Source: an uncultured Akkermansia sp. (GTDB lineage: Bacteria > Verrucomicrobiota > Verrucomicrobiia > Verrucomicrobiales > Akkermansiaceae). Taken from it: 37,479 bases of DNA. A program made the position numbers and the translations under genes. Positions 1 through 8,093 of the stretch are shown one piece after another. Each line of letters opens with the position of its first letter. The first letter of the stretch is position 1. The notes under the pieces are model-generated. The model saw only the letters and a program-made list of their open reading frames with translations. It was not told the DNA's origin and made no database searches. The stretch spans positions 1 to 37,479 of the forward strand of contig CANQAD010000014.1 in NCBI GenBank assembly GCA_947588735.1, read 5' to 3'.

Positions 1-130
1 CCCCCCTTCCGCAACTGCGTCTATTCTACCGCAGTCCCCCTCATTTTAGCGAATCAAATTAACCGTTTACGATTTGGGAAGATAGCGCGCTGGCGCGCGG
101 GGAGGCGAAGCTGGAGCGACGAGGGAGAAC

Positions 131-311
131 GGAACCGCGCGCAAGACTAATGAGAAAGCTGAGTGGGGGAGCGAAGCTGAAACACAAGGGGATTTTCGAG
201 TTACGATTTTTGATTTTCGATTTGGGAAATTTGCGCGCCGCCATTTTCGTCCGAAGAAAACGCATGGGAAATGGGTTCAATGAGCCCGGAGAATATTTTT
301 GGGACACGTGT
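131..311. repeat. Dispersed composite repeat, copy 1
   Basis: This stretch is nearly the same as 26153-26360, from GGAACCGCGCGCAAG to GGGACACGTGT. It contains a run of 7-bp units of ACGATTT type at about 198-225, followed by a GC-rich palindromic stub. Copy 2 has about 28 extra bases (a GCGCGC-TG-GCGCGC palindrome plus flank) where this copy has only GCGCGCC; a similar palindrome lies upstream here at about 84-98. ORFs through it on either strand are repeat sequence, not genes. I see no gene in 1-530. Confidence 0.8.
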
Positions 312-530
312 ACTCCAGGCGCTATTCAATTCAGTCTCTCATGCATTCGTTCAAATCGCAAGTCGCAATTCATAGATCATATATTATCAAATGGTTATCA
401 TTATTTAGACGCCATTTTCACCGCCTGCAGAGTCGCGTTTTTCATGGGACGAATGTGCGTTTACTGTGAGATGGCATAATGGGGGCTTGACTTTTCGCAT
501 GCAGGCGCGTATGTTGGGTGCGAGCGCGTT

Positions 531-998
531 ATGGCAGAAGACACATCAGATAAAACGAGGCAACCGAATTTGCTGGCGCAGGTGCGTCGGTATCTTATCA
601 ATCGCGGCGAGGAGTACCAGTGGGTTACCATGGGGCCGGAGAAAATCGGGCTGGCCTATTTGCCGTTGGATGTAACGGGATTGCCCTGCACTTTTATGTT
701 CACCGAGCTGCATGAGCCGTGCAGTCTGGTGTTCGATGCGCATTTTGCCTCGCGTATTGCGCCGGAAGACATTCAGGAGCTCTCGGAACTGTTGCTCACC
801 ATCAACGCTAATCTGCCGGAAGGGCAATTGCTGCTGGATCGCGATGGAGGCTACGTGTATTACCGCCTCAAGTTTGTGGTAGATGATCTGAATATAACCG
901 ATGCTGAAATTCTCAACAAGATTCGCCGCATGGAGGAAACAGGAGTGAGGATGAGTCTCACCTACTCTGAAATCATCACCCAAGAGTTCTCCAACTGA
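531..998 (+). CDS. YbjN-like domain protein (hypothetical)
   Basis: A 155-residue soluble protein with no signal peptide or membrane segment. Its pattern resembles YbjN/type III secretion chaperone-like folds: an amphipathic N-terminal helix, a beta-rich middle (YQWVTMGPEKIGLAYLPL; FTELHEPCSLVFDAHF), a central helix EDIQELSELLLTINANLP, a strand pair including GYVYYRLKFVVDD, and a C-terminal helix. Such domains are thought to act in protein-protein contacts, but no substrate or catalytic residue can be named. It lies 28 bp upstream of fabI on the same strand and may be co-transcribed. The ATG at 531 has no clear Shine-Dalgarno sequence, as is common here. The family call is by pattern only. 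Confidence 0.6.
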   Translation: MAEDTSDKTRQPNLLAQVRRYLINRGEEYQWVTMGPEKIGLAYLPLDVTGLPCTFMFTELHEPCSLVFDAHFASRIAPEDIQELSELLLTINANLPEGQLLLDRDGGYVYYRLKFVVDDLNITDAEILNKIRRMEETGVRMSLTYSEIITQEFSN

Positions 999-1026
999 TT
1001 TTCCCCTCTTCAACCAACTCACAATC

Positions 1027-1821
1027 ATGTCACTTGAAAAACCATTGGAAGGCAAGGTAGGCGTGGTCACCGGCGTGGCCAACAAACGCAGCATCGCATT
1101 CGGTATCGCCAAAGCCTGGCACGAGGCTGGCGCAAAACTCATCTTCAACTATCAGGGCGAGCGCCTCAAGGACGGGGTTATCAAGCTTGTGCACGAAACC
1201 TTCGGTGAAGACACCCCTGTCTGCGATTTGGATGTGACCAGCGACGATTCTATCGCCCACTTCTTCGACTTTGTGAAGCAGCACACTGACCACGTGGACA
1301 TGATGTTGCACGCCATCGCTTTTGCCCCTAAGGCATCCGGCTGCCTGGAAGGGCATTTCTCTGACATCCCGCGCGATGCTTTCAACCTGTCGCTTCAAGT
1401 ATCGGCATACTCGCTCATCGCACTTTCGCGCGCTGTTGCTCCTCTCATGGTCAATGGCGGCTCTATCCTGGCCATGACTTATTACGCCAGCCAGAAAGTG
1501 GTGCCCAACTACAACCTGATGGCTGTCTCCAAGTCCGCTCTGGAAACGTGCAGCAAGTACCTGGCATTCGACCTCGGGCGGCGTGAGCAACCCATCCGCG
1601 TGAACTGCATCTCAGCCGGGCCGGTGCAGACGTTGGCCGCACGCGGGGTTTCAGGCTTCACCGGCATGTTCAAGGTGTACGAAGAGAAGAGCCCGTTGCA
1701 GCGATCCTGCACACTGGAAGAACTCGGAGCAACGGCCACTTTCCTGGCGAGCGACGGTGCGGCAAGCATTACCGGTCAAGTCATCTACGTGGACGGCGGC
1801 TACGAGATTGTGGGCATGTAA
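1027..1821 (+). CDS. fabI: Enoyl-[acyl-carrier-protein] reductase, NADH-type
   Basis: 264 residues, the normal FabI length. FabI reduces trans-2-enoyl-ACP to acyl-ACP, the last step of each type II fatty acid elongation cycle, in the cytoplasm. The N-terminus has the divergent SDR nucleotide-binding pattern GVVTGVANKRSIAFGIAKA (residues 12-30), typical of FabI rather than FabG. The catalytic Tyr-x6-Lys is Y162 and K169 in NYNLMAVSKSALE, preceded by the FabI-type tyrosine pair Y152/Y153. The C-terminal DVT and VDGGY motifs are present. It follows the YbjN-like gene by 28 bp and precedes the esterase by 39 bp, but a shared transcript is not proven. Confidence 0.95.
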   Translation: MSLEKPLEGKVGVVTGVANKRSIAFGIAKAWHEAGAKLIFNYQGERLKDGVIKLVHETFGEDTPVCDLDVTSDDSIAHFFDFVKQHTDHVDMMLHAIAFAPKASGCLEGHFSDIPRDAFNLSLQVSAYSLIALSRAVAPLMVNGGSILAMTYYASQKVVPNYNLMAVSKSALETCSKYLAFDLGRREQPIRVNCISAGPVQTLAARGVSGFTGMFKVYEEKSPLQRSCTLEELGATATFLASDGAASITGQVIYVDGGYEIVGM

Positions 1822-1860
1822 CCCCTCCGTGGCATCTCATCCCGACCTCCGCTTTCTCTT

Positions 1861-3369
1861 ATGAAACGTCTTTTTTTGCTCGTGGCAACGTGTGTACTCG
1901 GCGCAGCACATGCCGAGCTCACCGTGGACCCCATCTTTCAATCGCACATGGTGCTCCAACAGGGCAAACCGGTGCCTGTGCACGGCTCTTGCACCAGCTC
2001 AGCGCCCATTGTGGTGAAGTTCGGTGATACCGAGGTGAAGGCCTCTGTGAAGGGGAAGAAATGGGAGGCGGTTCTTCCTCCCATGAATGTTGATGCAGAG
2101 GGAAAAACACTCACTATTACACAAGGGGACGACGAGGTGCAGTTGGACGATGTGCTGGTGGGCGAGGTGTGGATCGCCTCCGGTCAAAGCAATATGCTCT
2201 TTCGACTCGACAAAACCGACGACAACAGCGTACTCCAACAACCTGCCATTCCCGGCTTTCGGTTTTACCACGCTGCCCCCCAATTGCATACTGAAGGAGG
2301 TGCCTACAATGATGAGTTGCTAGCGCGCGCCAGAGAGAACCGCATATACGAGGGAGCCTGGCACACAGGCGGCGAAGGAGACTGCCCGAGTATGAGCGCC
2401 GTAGGCTGGTATTTTGGTCGCAAGCTCCACGAGCTGCTCGGTGTGCCCGTTGGTGTAGTGCACGTGAGTCTGGGCGGATCCGGAATGATAGCGTGGATGC
2501 CCACAGCGGTCGTCAAAAGGAAGTACAGGGAAAGCCTCGGTTCGCGTTGGTTGAATTGCAAATACATGACTGCGTGGGTGCGCGAACGCGCCAAGGAAAA
2601 TCTCGCGCATGATCTCACGGCCCCGCATCCCTACAAACCCACATGTCTCTTTGAAAACGGCATCCGCCCATGGACTCATTTTCCCGTTGCAGGAGTCATC
2701 TGGTACCAAGGAGAATCAGATGCAGAGCTTCAGGATCAGAAACAAAATGAGGGATTGCTGAAGGACCTCATCACCGGATGGCGCACTGAATTCAAGCAGC
2801 CTGACATGCCTTTCGTCATGGTACAGCTGCCACGCATCAAAGATGACAAGAACGGCCTGCGCGCTTACTGGCCCGAGTTCCGCGAGGTGCAAGACCGCGT
2901 CTGCAAGCTCCTCCCGCGCGTGTACGAGATCATTACTGTCGATCTCGGCTCCACCAGTATCGATGTTCACCCACGGCGCAAGCTGGAGGTGGGGGAACGT
3001 CTGGCAGCCACTGCAGCGGCCTGTGTGTACGACAAAAAAGATGTGCCCTACTCGGGGCCGGTGGCAAAACAGGCCTCGCTGCTGAGCGAGGGGAGTGTAG
3101 TCGTGGAGTTTGATCATGCAAAAGGGCTCAAGAGCGCAGATGGCAAACCTGTCGCACACTTTGAGCTTTCGTCGGACGGTAAAAAGTTTTACCCGGCCAA
3201 CGCCGAAATACGGGATGAAAAACTGGTTCTCACGGCAGACGGGCTGCGGCAGACTCCCAAAGTGGTGCGCTACGCGTGGAGCACCTTCCTCACCCCGAAT
3301 CTGGTCAATGAGGACGGGCTGCCCACAGCGCCGTTCACTATGCAGCTGGAGGACAAAAAAACCAAATAG
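1861..3369 (+). CDS. Secreted sialate O-acetylesterase (SGNH/SASA family)
   Basis: 502 residues with a signal peptide (KRLFLLVATCVLGAAHA), so exported. Members remove O-acetyl groups from sialic acids on host glycans, which lets sialidases act on them. The nucleophile motif is GQSNM, with Ser110 in VWIASGQSNMLF. A glycine-containing block follows at VHVSLGGSGMIAWMP (200-214), then WYQGESD at 281-287, and D368/H370 in DVHP form the rest of the triad. The C-terminal ~110 residues look like a beta domain. Its length and motif order match sialate O-acetylesterases of Bacteroidota and Verrucomicrobiota. It ends 3 bp before the stop of the convergent gene. The substrate could instead be another acetylated sugar. 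Confidence 0.88.
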   Translation: MKRLFLLVATCVLGAAHAELTVDPIFQSHMVLQQGKPVPVHGSCTSSAPIVVKFGDTEVKASVKGKKWEAVLPPMNVDAEGKTLTITQGDDEVQLDDVLVGEVWIASGQSNMLFRLDKTDDNSVLQQPAIPGFRFYHAAPQLHTEGGAYNDELLARARENRIYEGAWHTGGEGDCPSMSAVGWYFGRKLHELLGVPVGVVHVSLGGSGMIAWMPTAVVKRKYRESLGSRWLNCKYMTAWVRERAKENLAHDLTAPHPYKPTCLFENGIRPWTHFPVAGVIWYQGESDAELQDQKQNEGLLKDLITGWRTEFKQPDMPFVMVQLPRIKDDKNGLRAYWPEFREVQDRVCKLLPRVYEIITVDLGSTSIDVHPRRKLEVGERLAATAAACVYDKKDVPYSGPVAKQASLLSEGSVVVEFDHAKGLKSADGKPVAHFELSSDGKKFYPANAEIRDEKLVLTADGLRQTPKVVRYAWSTFLTPNLVNEDGLPTAPFTMQLEDKKTK

Positions 3370-3372
3370 GCT

Positions 3373-3966
3373 TCACGCTTGGAGCTGAGCGGGCACCCAA
3401 TCCCACGGCCGGTGAAAATCCGGTTTTTCCCCCGGGCGCATGCTTGTGGACGTGTAGCGATATGAGCCATCCGCCTGGCGCAGCACTGCACACGCACAGG
3501 CATGCAATTCCGGTAGTTTCCAACCCAACGTCTCAAGTACGGCGAGCGGCAGACGCAACTCCGCCGCCCATTGCGAACTTTCACTTCGTCCGAAACTGCG
3601 CACAGGCATGGACGCAGCGTCAACCCCGGGATGGTCCACCCGCGGGTCATCAAACACCGCAGCCCACCACGCCCCGTTCGGCGCCAAATTAATCTCCATG
3701 TATGGTTTCACACCTTCGCCTCGCAAAAACAGCTCAGTCACATCATATTTCCACAGCAACGGGGTAAATTCCCCGCTACGGCTCCCCGGCTTCACATGCG
3801 CCACCGCCGCTCTCTGCATGCGGAACACCAACTCGTTCCCCTCCATCTGGATGCTGAACCCTATCGGCGGCTGCACAACTACACCCTCCCAATCGCGCGA
3901 CAGCCACTGCATACTGCATGCAGCTGCGCTTCGCCATATTTTACAAACTTGCTGTTCTACTGGCAT
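3373..3966 (-). CDS. DOMON-like / CBM9-like domain protein
   Basis: About 197 residues from the ATG at 3966; an in-frame ATG at 3975 would add three. The core TELFLRGEGVKPYMEINLAP followed by GAWWAAVFDDPR is characteristic of the DOMON-like or carbohydrate family 9-like beta-sandwich, and a second strand set (AAELRLPLAVL) follows. Members bind sugars or haem, but no ligand can be assigned. There is no obvious signal peptide. Before the element at 4024-13296 inserted, this gene would have lain just downstream of tRNA-Tyr/tRNA-Val on the same strand. Confidence 0.65.
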   Translation of the reverse strand: MPVEQQVCKIWRSAAACSMQWLSRDWEGVVVQPPIGFSIQMEGNELVFRMQRAAVAHVKPGSRSGEFTPLLWKYDVTELFLRGEGVKPYMEINLAPNGAWWAAVFDDPRVDHPGVDAASMPVRSFGRSESSQWAAELRLPLAVLETLGWKLPELHACACAVLRQADGSYRYTSTSMRPGEKPDFHRPWDWVPAQLQA

Positions 3967-4023
3967 GTGACGCACATCAAGCGCAATGCTGCCGCTTCGT
4001 GAAAGACCAGTCTGCCGCGCATT

Positions 4024-4037
4024 CTACGGGGGATAGG
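4024..4037. other. Left attachment site (attL core) of the integrated element
   Basis: CTACGGGGGATAGG here is repeated exactly at 13283-13296, where it forms the 3' end of tRNA-Val. This copy is an isolated tRNA 3' fragment with no tRNA body beside it, which is what integration into a tRNA 3' end leaves at the distal end. 4038-4361, between it and the first gene, has no gene; it holds two CACCCC motifs (4076-4083, 4089-4096) and a hairpin (4322-4350). Confidence 0.8.
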
Positions 4038-4321
4038 TGTCATTTGCATTCATTTTCAACGCGTTTCCGAAGTGACGCACCCCTTTTTGTCACCCCTTCG
4101 GGCGTATTGTGAGAAATTGTGTCATACCGTATCAAACGGCAGGGAAATGATAGACGGAAGTTTTCCATGTGCGAGCACCATTTTATGATCAGATTGGAGA
4201 AAATTCAAGTGATTTTTTGGCGTCCTTCTTTGCTCGTTATTTCTCACCCGTTTTTGCGTGTGTTTTTCTTTGGATCAGGATAATTTCTTTCTTGCGTTCT
4301 ATTTTTCAGCGGTTTGCGTGG

Positions 4322-4350
4322 TATCCTGCGGCTTGGAATACCGCAAGATA
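4322..4350 (-). terminator. Hairpin downstream of the primase-ATPase operon
   Basis: A 10-bp stem, TATCTTGCGG / CCGCAGGATA, with a 9-nt loop lies 11 bases after the ATPase stop. Read on the minus strand every position pairs (one U-G). Read on the plus strand one pair becomes C-A, so the structure fits a minus-strand transcript. No U run follows, so it is not a textbook intrinsic terminator. Confidence 0.45.
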
Positions 4351-4361
4351 CTTTTCCCCTC

Positions 4362-6170
4362 TCATTCTTCATCATCTGCTTCCTCACCCGGGAACACGAG
4401 TGCAGCGGGGATGAAAATTGCCTTGTCTCGTTTCTTGCCGTTAGCGGCGGATGAGATATGGACGCCCCGGCTGTTCGGCTTGCTTCCCTTGCAGCCCGCT
4501 GTCAGAACAGGCTTGATTTTACCCATCCAACGTGTCCCGGAGTACACTTTCTTGAGTTGAGCATTGTAGGGTCGCACTTCCAACTCATCTTTTTTATTCC
4601 TCCACCGCATTCCATTCGCTTCGAGAGCCTGAACCGCCTCCGATACGTTTCCGGAATCGTTCTCATCTCTCACCATTCGGCAGAGTTGCCTCACGTTCCT
4701 GTCTCCGCCCATGAAGTGAACCGTCCAATCCAGCAAGTGATTTAAGCATTCGTCAAACTCGCTTGTTTGCTCCTCGGTTTCCGCATAAGCCCGTGCCACC
4801 TCTGCCGCCTGCGCCATGTCAGCCGCGCGCATCTTGCCACCGTGCGTCAACGCGTAGCTCCCCGCCAGTAAGTGCGCCATCAGTTCCGCCCGCCGCGCGT
4901 CTTTGAGATCCTGATTCAGGTACGCCGTGAGATTCTCCACGTTCTCTTCTATCGCCGCCGCCTGCTGCATGAGGCGGCAAAGCAATCGCCCGGCAAATCC
5001 TTCGCGTTTCACCATCTCGCGCCCTTTCTTCTGTCGCTCCCACAGCTCCTCCTTCTCAGCATCCGGGAGAGGCTGCATCCGCAACTCCAAGCATCGTGTC
5101 CTGTCGGTGTCCTGTTCAAGTTGCGAGTGGACGGAGAAATTGAGGAACCCGCAACGCACCATGTAATCCTTCGCCGTGCCATCCTCCCCGCCCTTGGTGA
5201 AAATACCCGTTTGGCTCGAATACGCCGTGCGCATCAGCGCGAGTACATCCGCGATATTCTTCCGCGCCGTCTGGTCTCCGTTCCCCTCCAGCTCATCAAA
5301 CACCACCGGGCGCGCACAGCTCGCTATTTTTTGCCGCGCGCCTGCGGCTGATGTTGCGGCTCCTTCCATGGCCAAACACAGCCCCTCCGTCCTGTCCTTC
5401 TCGAAACCGAAAACGCTCATCACGTCATCATGCAAATAGCTCTTGCCTGTCGCCGCGGGAGCTGTAATCCACAAGTGCGGACGCCGCTTCATCACCCCGG
5501 CCAATGTGCTGTTGACAATCCACCCCACCAGCAACACACCCGCCCCCGCCTTCATCTCCCATGGTCGCTCTGCAAAGAATGCCACTAGCTCGCGCCCCTC
5601 TTGGTCTGTGAGAGGCGCATCGGCGGGCGCGGGCATCGGTGTTTCCGAGCTGTAGATATGACGCTCCTGCATATTGTCCACCTTCTGCGGCCTTTCGCCT
5701 CCTTCAGCTACGAAAAAGCAAGCATTCCCCGCGTTGTACAAAATACCGCGAACACCATCCACTTCCTCCTCCCACATCCCGATCTTGCGCAGTCGTTCCG
5801 GGTCTTCTCTCCCTACCTTCCGAGCTTCCTCAAACAGTCGAGCTTTCGCCGCCTTCCATATCTTCGCCTCGTGCTCCTCCGCCCATTTCTCATTTTCATC
5901 GGGGAAGAGCCATGCCGCCCAGTCCATCAAATTCGCCTGCTGCAAGAAGTAATCCGCGCGGTGCTCATTCGGCTTGAGATCAATCGAGCAGTGCCGGACA
6001 GGCACGTAGTACCGCACGGTCTTCCCGTCTTTCAGATACCCGAGAGGAATCATCGGCGGCAGTTTCTTCGTCGCCTCCTCGCGCGCCCTCTGCTCATTGA
6101 TTGCAACGCGCTCAGCCGCTCCCTCCTTCAATTTCATACGGGCTTTTCGCCCTCTGTCGATCTTGTTCAT
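4362..6170 (-). CDS. P-loop ATPase / replicative helicase-like protein
   Basis: 602 residues from the ATG at 6170, which overlaps the primase stop in ATGA; this coupling is why I chose it over the longer open frame reaching 6284. Walker A is APAATGKS (237-244), Walker B VVFDELEG (289-296), and a possible arginine finger sits in DRTRCLELRM. The N-terminal third is charged and not recognised. Placement after a Toprim primase suggests it is the element's replicative helicase, as in P4-type and PICI primase-helicase modules, but helicase activity is inferred from the P-loop and context. It is the last gene of the reverse operon. Confidence 0.72.
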   Translation of the reverse strand: MNKIDRGRKARMKLKEGAAERVAINEQRAREEATKKLPPMIPLGYLKDGKTVRYYVPVRHCSIDLKPNEHRADYFLQQANLMDWAAWLFPDENEKWAEEHEAKIWKAAKARLFEEARKVGREDPERLRKIGMWEEEVDGVRGILYNAGNACFFVAEGGERPQKVDNMQERHIYSSETPMPAPADAPLTDQEGRELVAFFAERPWEMKAGAGVLLVGWIVNSTLAGVMKRRPHLWITAPAATGKSYLHDDVMSVFGFEKDRTEGLCLAMEGAATSAAGARQKIASCARPVVFDELEGNGDQTARKNIADVLALMRTAYSSQTGIFTKGGEDGTAKDYMVRCGFLNFSVHSQLEQDTDRTRCLELRMQPLPDAEKEELWERQKKGREMVKREGFAGRLLCRLMQQAAAIEENVENLTAYLNQDLKDARRAELMAHLLAGSYALTHGGKMRAADMAQAAEVARAYAETEEQTSEFDECLNHLLDWTVHFMGGDRNVRQLCRMVRDENDSGNVSEAVQALEANGMRWRNKKDELEVRPYNAQLKKVYSGTRWMGKIKPVLTAGCKGSKPNSRGVHISSAANGKKRDKAIFIPAALVFPGEEADDEE

Positions 6171-7300
6171 ATTTCGTATTTGTTCAAAATCATATCGTCC
6201 ATCAGCTCCACCGGATTGCTCATCGTGTACACCGTGCGTACGTCCTTCGCCGCTCCCTCCGGACTCCATGCAAACACCCGGCACACCCCCGCGCCCTTCA
6301 AAATCTTCGCCGTCGCCACAGCCCCCTTGCGTCCCGCTTCATCGTTATCCACGCACAGCATCACATCCTTCCCCTTCAGCACCGCCGCCCATGCCTCCCG
6401 AAACGTCCCCGCATCCGGCTTGGCCACCACCACAGGCGTTTCCCGCTCCTCCGGATAGCTATCCGGCTCATTGTGGCTCCACCATTCCAGCCACGCCCAC
6501 AACGCCGCCCGCGCCGCAAGCGCATCACTCTCCCCTTCCGTGATGATCACCAGCTCACTTTCTCCTATCGCATCCGCGCCGAATAAAACCTGCTTATGCG
6601 AACCCTTCCCGCACAGAAAACGCGGCTCGCCCTTCCATCCCCTCCGCTTCGTCATCACCGCGCGCACCGCCCCGGTTTCATCCCGGCAAGTGTAAACATA
6701 CAGCAAATGCCCATCAGCCTCCAGCCCCAGCATCCCCGCTTCCGCAAGCTCCCTGTCTGTATGCGCCATCAGCAAATCCAGCGGAAGCCCCAGCTCATCC
6801 GCGTACCTCTGCATTCCCTGCGCACTCGCCGCCGCCCGTCGCACTGCCGCCCATGCTGCCGCCTCCGCTTCGGCGGGCAAATAATACCGCGCGTTTCCCT
6901 CATCATCGGCGCGCTCCACCGCCGCCTGCCTCTTCGGCAGTGCTACCTGCCGCCGCCCCCTGTTTCGCTCGCTTCGCGGCGCGTCCGCATCCGGCAAAGC
7001 ACACCCCGTCACCTGCGCCACGTGCTCCACCACGGCGCGAAAATCTCGCCGCGCATCCATCCCCAGAACACCAGCCGCCACATCAATCACCGAGCCGCCT
7101 TTACAGCACGCCCGGCACATTGCCACGCCCACGCCGTCCTTCTCCGTCACTTCCAGCTTCAACCGCTCATGCGAACCCCAAGGGCAGGGGTAAAACACCA
7201 GCCTGCCCCGCCGTCGCCCGTTGCCAAGCTCTTTCGCGCAATACGCGTGCAACACGTCCGGACTCTTCAGCGCGCCTAACTCGTTAGCACCCCAACTCAC
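6167..7300 (-). CDS. DnaG-type primase with CHC2 zinc finger and Toprim domain
   Basis: 377 residues starting at GTG 7300, 5 nt after GGAGGT. A CHC2-like zinc finger is seen at C39, H44, C62 and C65 (YPCPWGSHE; MCRACC). The Toprim domain has its glutamate in VIITEGESDALAA (E256, D260) and the DND metal motif at 319-321 in MLCVDNDEAGRKGA. It would make RNA primers for element replication. It is shorter than cellular DnaG (~600 residues) and lacks the C-terminal helicase-interaction domain; the separate ATPase whose start overlaps its stop by ATGA may serve that role. The central region is alanine/arginine-rich. Confidence 0.85.
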   Translation of the reverse strand: MSWGANELGALKSPDVLHAYCAKELGNGRRRGRLVFYPCPWGSHERLKLEVTEKDGVGVAMCRACCKGGSVIDVAAGVLGMDARRDFRAVVEHVAQVTGCALPDADAPRSERNRGRRQVALPKRQAAVERADDEGNARYYLPAEAEAAAWAAVRRAAASAQGMQRYADELGLPLDLLMAHTDRELAEAGMLGLEADGHLLYVYTCRDETGAVRAVMTKRRGWKGEPRFLCGKGSHKQVLFGADAIGESELVIITEGESDALAARAALWAWLEWWSHNEPDSYPEERETPVVVAKPDAGTFREAWAAVLKGKDVMLCVDNDEAGRKGAVATAKILKGAGVCRVFAWSPEGAAKDVRTVYTMSNPVELMDDMILNKYEI

Positions 7301-7388
7301 GGCTCACCTCCTCGATCACCGTTGGCAGAAGTTCCCGTATCAATACCGGCTGACCAATCCGCATCGTTTCATTTTTTCCCTCTTCCAT
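7284..7388 (-). CDS. Small ORF of 34 residues with strong ribosome site
   Basis: ATG at 7388 to TAA at 7286-7284, predicted MEEGKNETMRIGQPVLIREL and on to ...EEVSRELGC. It begins inside the last codons of the upstream HTH gene in another frame and ends inside the primase start region. Its start is preceded by GGAGGT at 5-nt spacing, in the same 13-bp context (GAGGAGGTGAGCC) that precedes the primase GTG 88 bp downstream. It could be a real small protein, or a leader that couples translation from the HTH gene to the primase. No homology is claimed. Confidence 0.45.
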   Translation of the reverse strand: MEEGKNETMRIGQPVLIRELLPTVIEEVSRELGC

Positions 7389-7752
7389 GGCTCACCTCCT
7401 CCACTTTCCACGCCGCCTCCAAATCCGCCACGTTATACCGCGTATGCCCCTTTTCACCGGCGGCACCCGTGGGGCGTATCATTCGCACCTTCCCCTCAGC
7501 CTTCAACCTCCGAAGATATGAAAACACACGTTCCCGACTTATTCCGAAATGTTCAATGATCTCCTTCGGAGCCATCCATTGCTGTACATCTGCCGCCGGG
7601 TGCTTCTCCAGCTCGTGCTTCACCATGGCTAGCAACCATTGCAACCCGATAGACAACATCTCCGGTGTTGCCACAGGTGACCCCCCGCCGATACCTAGCA
7701 ACCGTGCCAACACCTGCTTTTCATCTTGCCCTGTACCCTCTTCCACATTCAT
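7369..7752 (-). CDS. Winged-helix/MerR-like DNA-binding protein
   Basis: 127 residues from the ATG at 7752, which overlaps the upstream stop in ATGA and has GGAGGT 6 nt before it; an upstream ATG at 7797 would overlap more. The C-terminal half has a helix-turn-helix WMAPKEIIEHFGISRERVFS followed by a basic wing and TRYNVADLEAAW. That last motif parallels RYNLAEVETWL in the preceding 75-residue protein, so the two are likely related. Probably a regulator or replication accessory of the element. The N-terminal half is not recognised. Confidence 0.6.
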   Translation of the reverse strand: MNVEEGTGQDEKQVLARLLGIGGGSPVATPEMLSIGLQWLLAMVKHELEKHPAADVQQWMAPKEIIEHFGISRERVFSYLRRLKAEGKVRMIRPTGAAGEKGHTRYNVADLEAAWKVEEVSHGRGKK

Positions 7753-7976
7753 GCTACCACCTCCCCTCTCTTCCCCGCTGCGCGCGTTTTGAGCCATGTT
7801 TCCACCTCAGCTAAATTGTACCGCGGGCGTGATCCCCTCCGCGGTTCCATCACCCTGCCTATGTAAACACACGGGCATCCTTCTTTAGTCCATCTTGAAA
7901 CCAACGCACGACTGACACCTAATTTTTCAGCCAATCCACACGCGTCAAACATCGTTGTTTTAGGTATAGCGTCCAT
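7749..7976 (-). CDS. AlpA/excisionase-like HTH protein
   Basis: 75 residues: a helix-turn-helix GLAEKLGVSRALVSRWTKEG (15-34), a basic stretch MEPRRGSRPRYN and the closing strand-helix AEVETWL, the layout of MerR-type excisionases and AlpA regulators. It is the first gene of the reverse operon. In P4-like and PICI elements such proteins control excision or activate the replication module. Its promoter -10 hexamer (7983-7988) lies only 6 bp before the ATG, so the transcript is predicted to be leaderless. A downstream ATG at codon 9 is a possible alternative start but has no ribosome site. Confidence 0.7.
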   Translation of the reverse strand: MDAIPKTTMFDACGLAEKLGVSRALVSRWTKEGCPCVYIGRVMEPRRGSRPRYNLAEVETWLKTRAAGKRGEVVA

Positions 7977-7982
7977 GTGAGT

Positions 7983-8011
7983 AATATAGTATAATATGAT
8001 CTACATGTCAA
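7983..8011 (-). promoter_or_regulatory. Promoter of the AlpA-like/primase operon
   Basis: TTGACA (8011-8006), a 17-bp spacer, then TATATT (7988-7983) on the minus strand: a near-consensus sigma-70 promoter. Initiation about 7 bp downstream would fall at or next to the ATG at 7976. Confidence 0.65.
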
Positions 8012-8041
8012 CAAAAAATTCATTATTTCACAAAACCCATA

Positions 8042-8069
8042 TTGACTTACTAAAATAATATGCTACAAT
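8042..8069 (+). promoter_or_regulatory. Promoter of the divergent HTH gene
   Basis: TTGACT (8042-8047), 16-bp spacer, TACAAT (8064-8069), pointing toward the gene at 8094. The control region 7977-8093 holds two copies of ATAATATG followed by CTACA, at 7991 (2-bp gap before CTACA) and 8055 (no gap), each overlapping one of the two promoters. These are candidate operator half-sites. Confidence 0.55.
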
Positions 8070-8093
8070 ATATACATTCACAGAGACAAAACT

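Noticed and set aside
150-479. 109-residue ORF and its antisense 82-residue ORF near the window start
   Set aside because: Both are translations of the dispersed repeat; the same peptide appears from the repeat copy at 26102-26305, and neither has a ribosome site or domain.
6170-6284. Longer N-terminus for the P-loop ATPase
   Set aside because: It would overlap the primase by 118 bp; the ATGA overlap at 6170 gives a normal coupled start.
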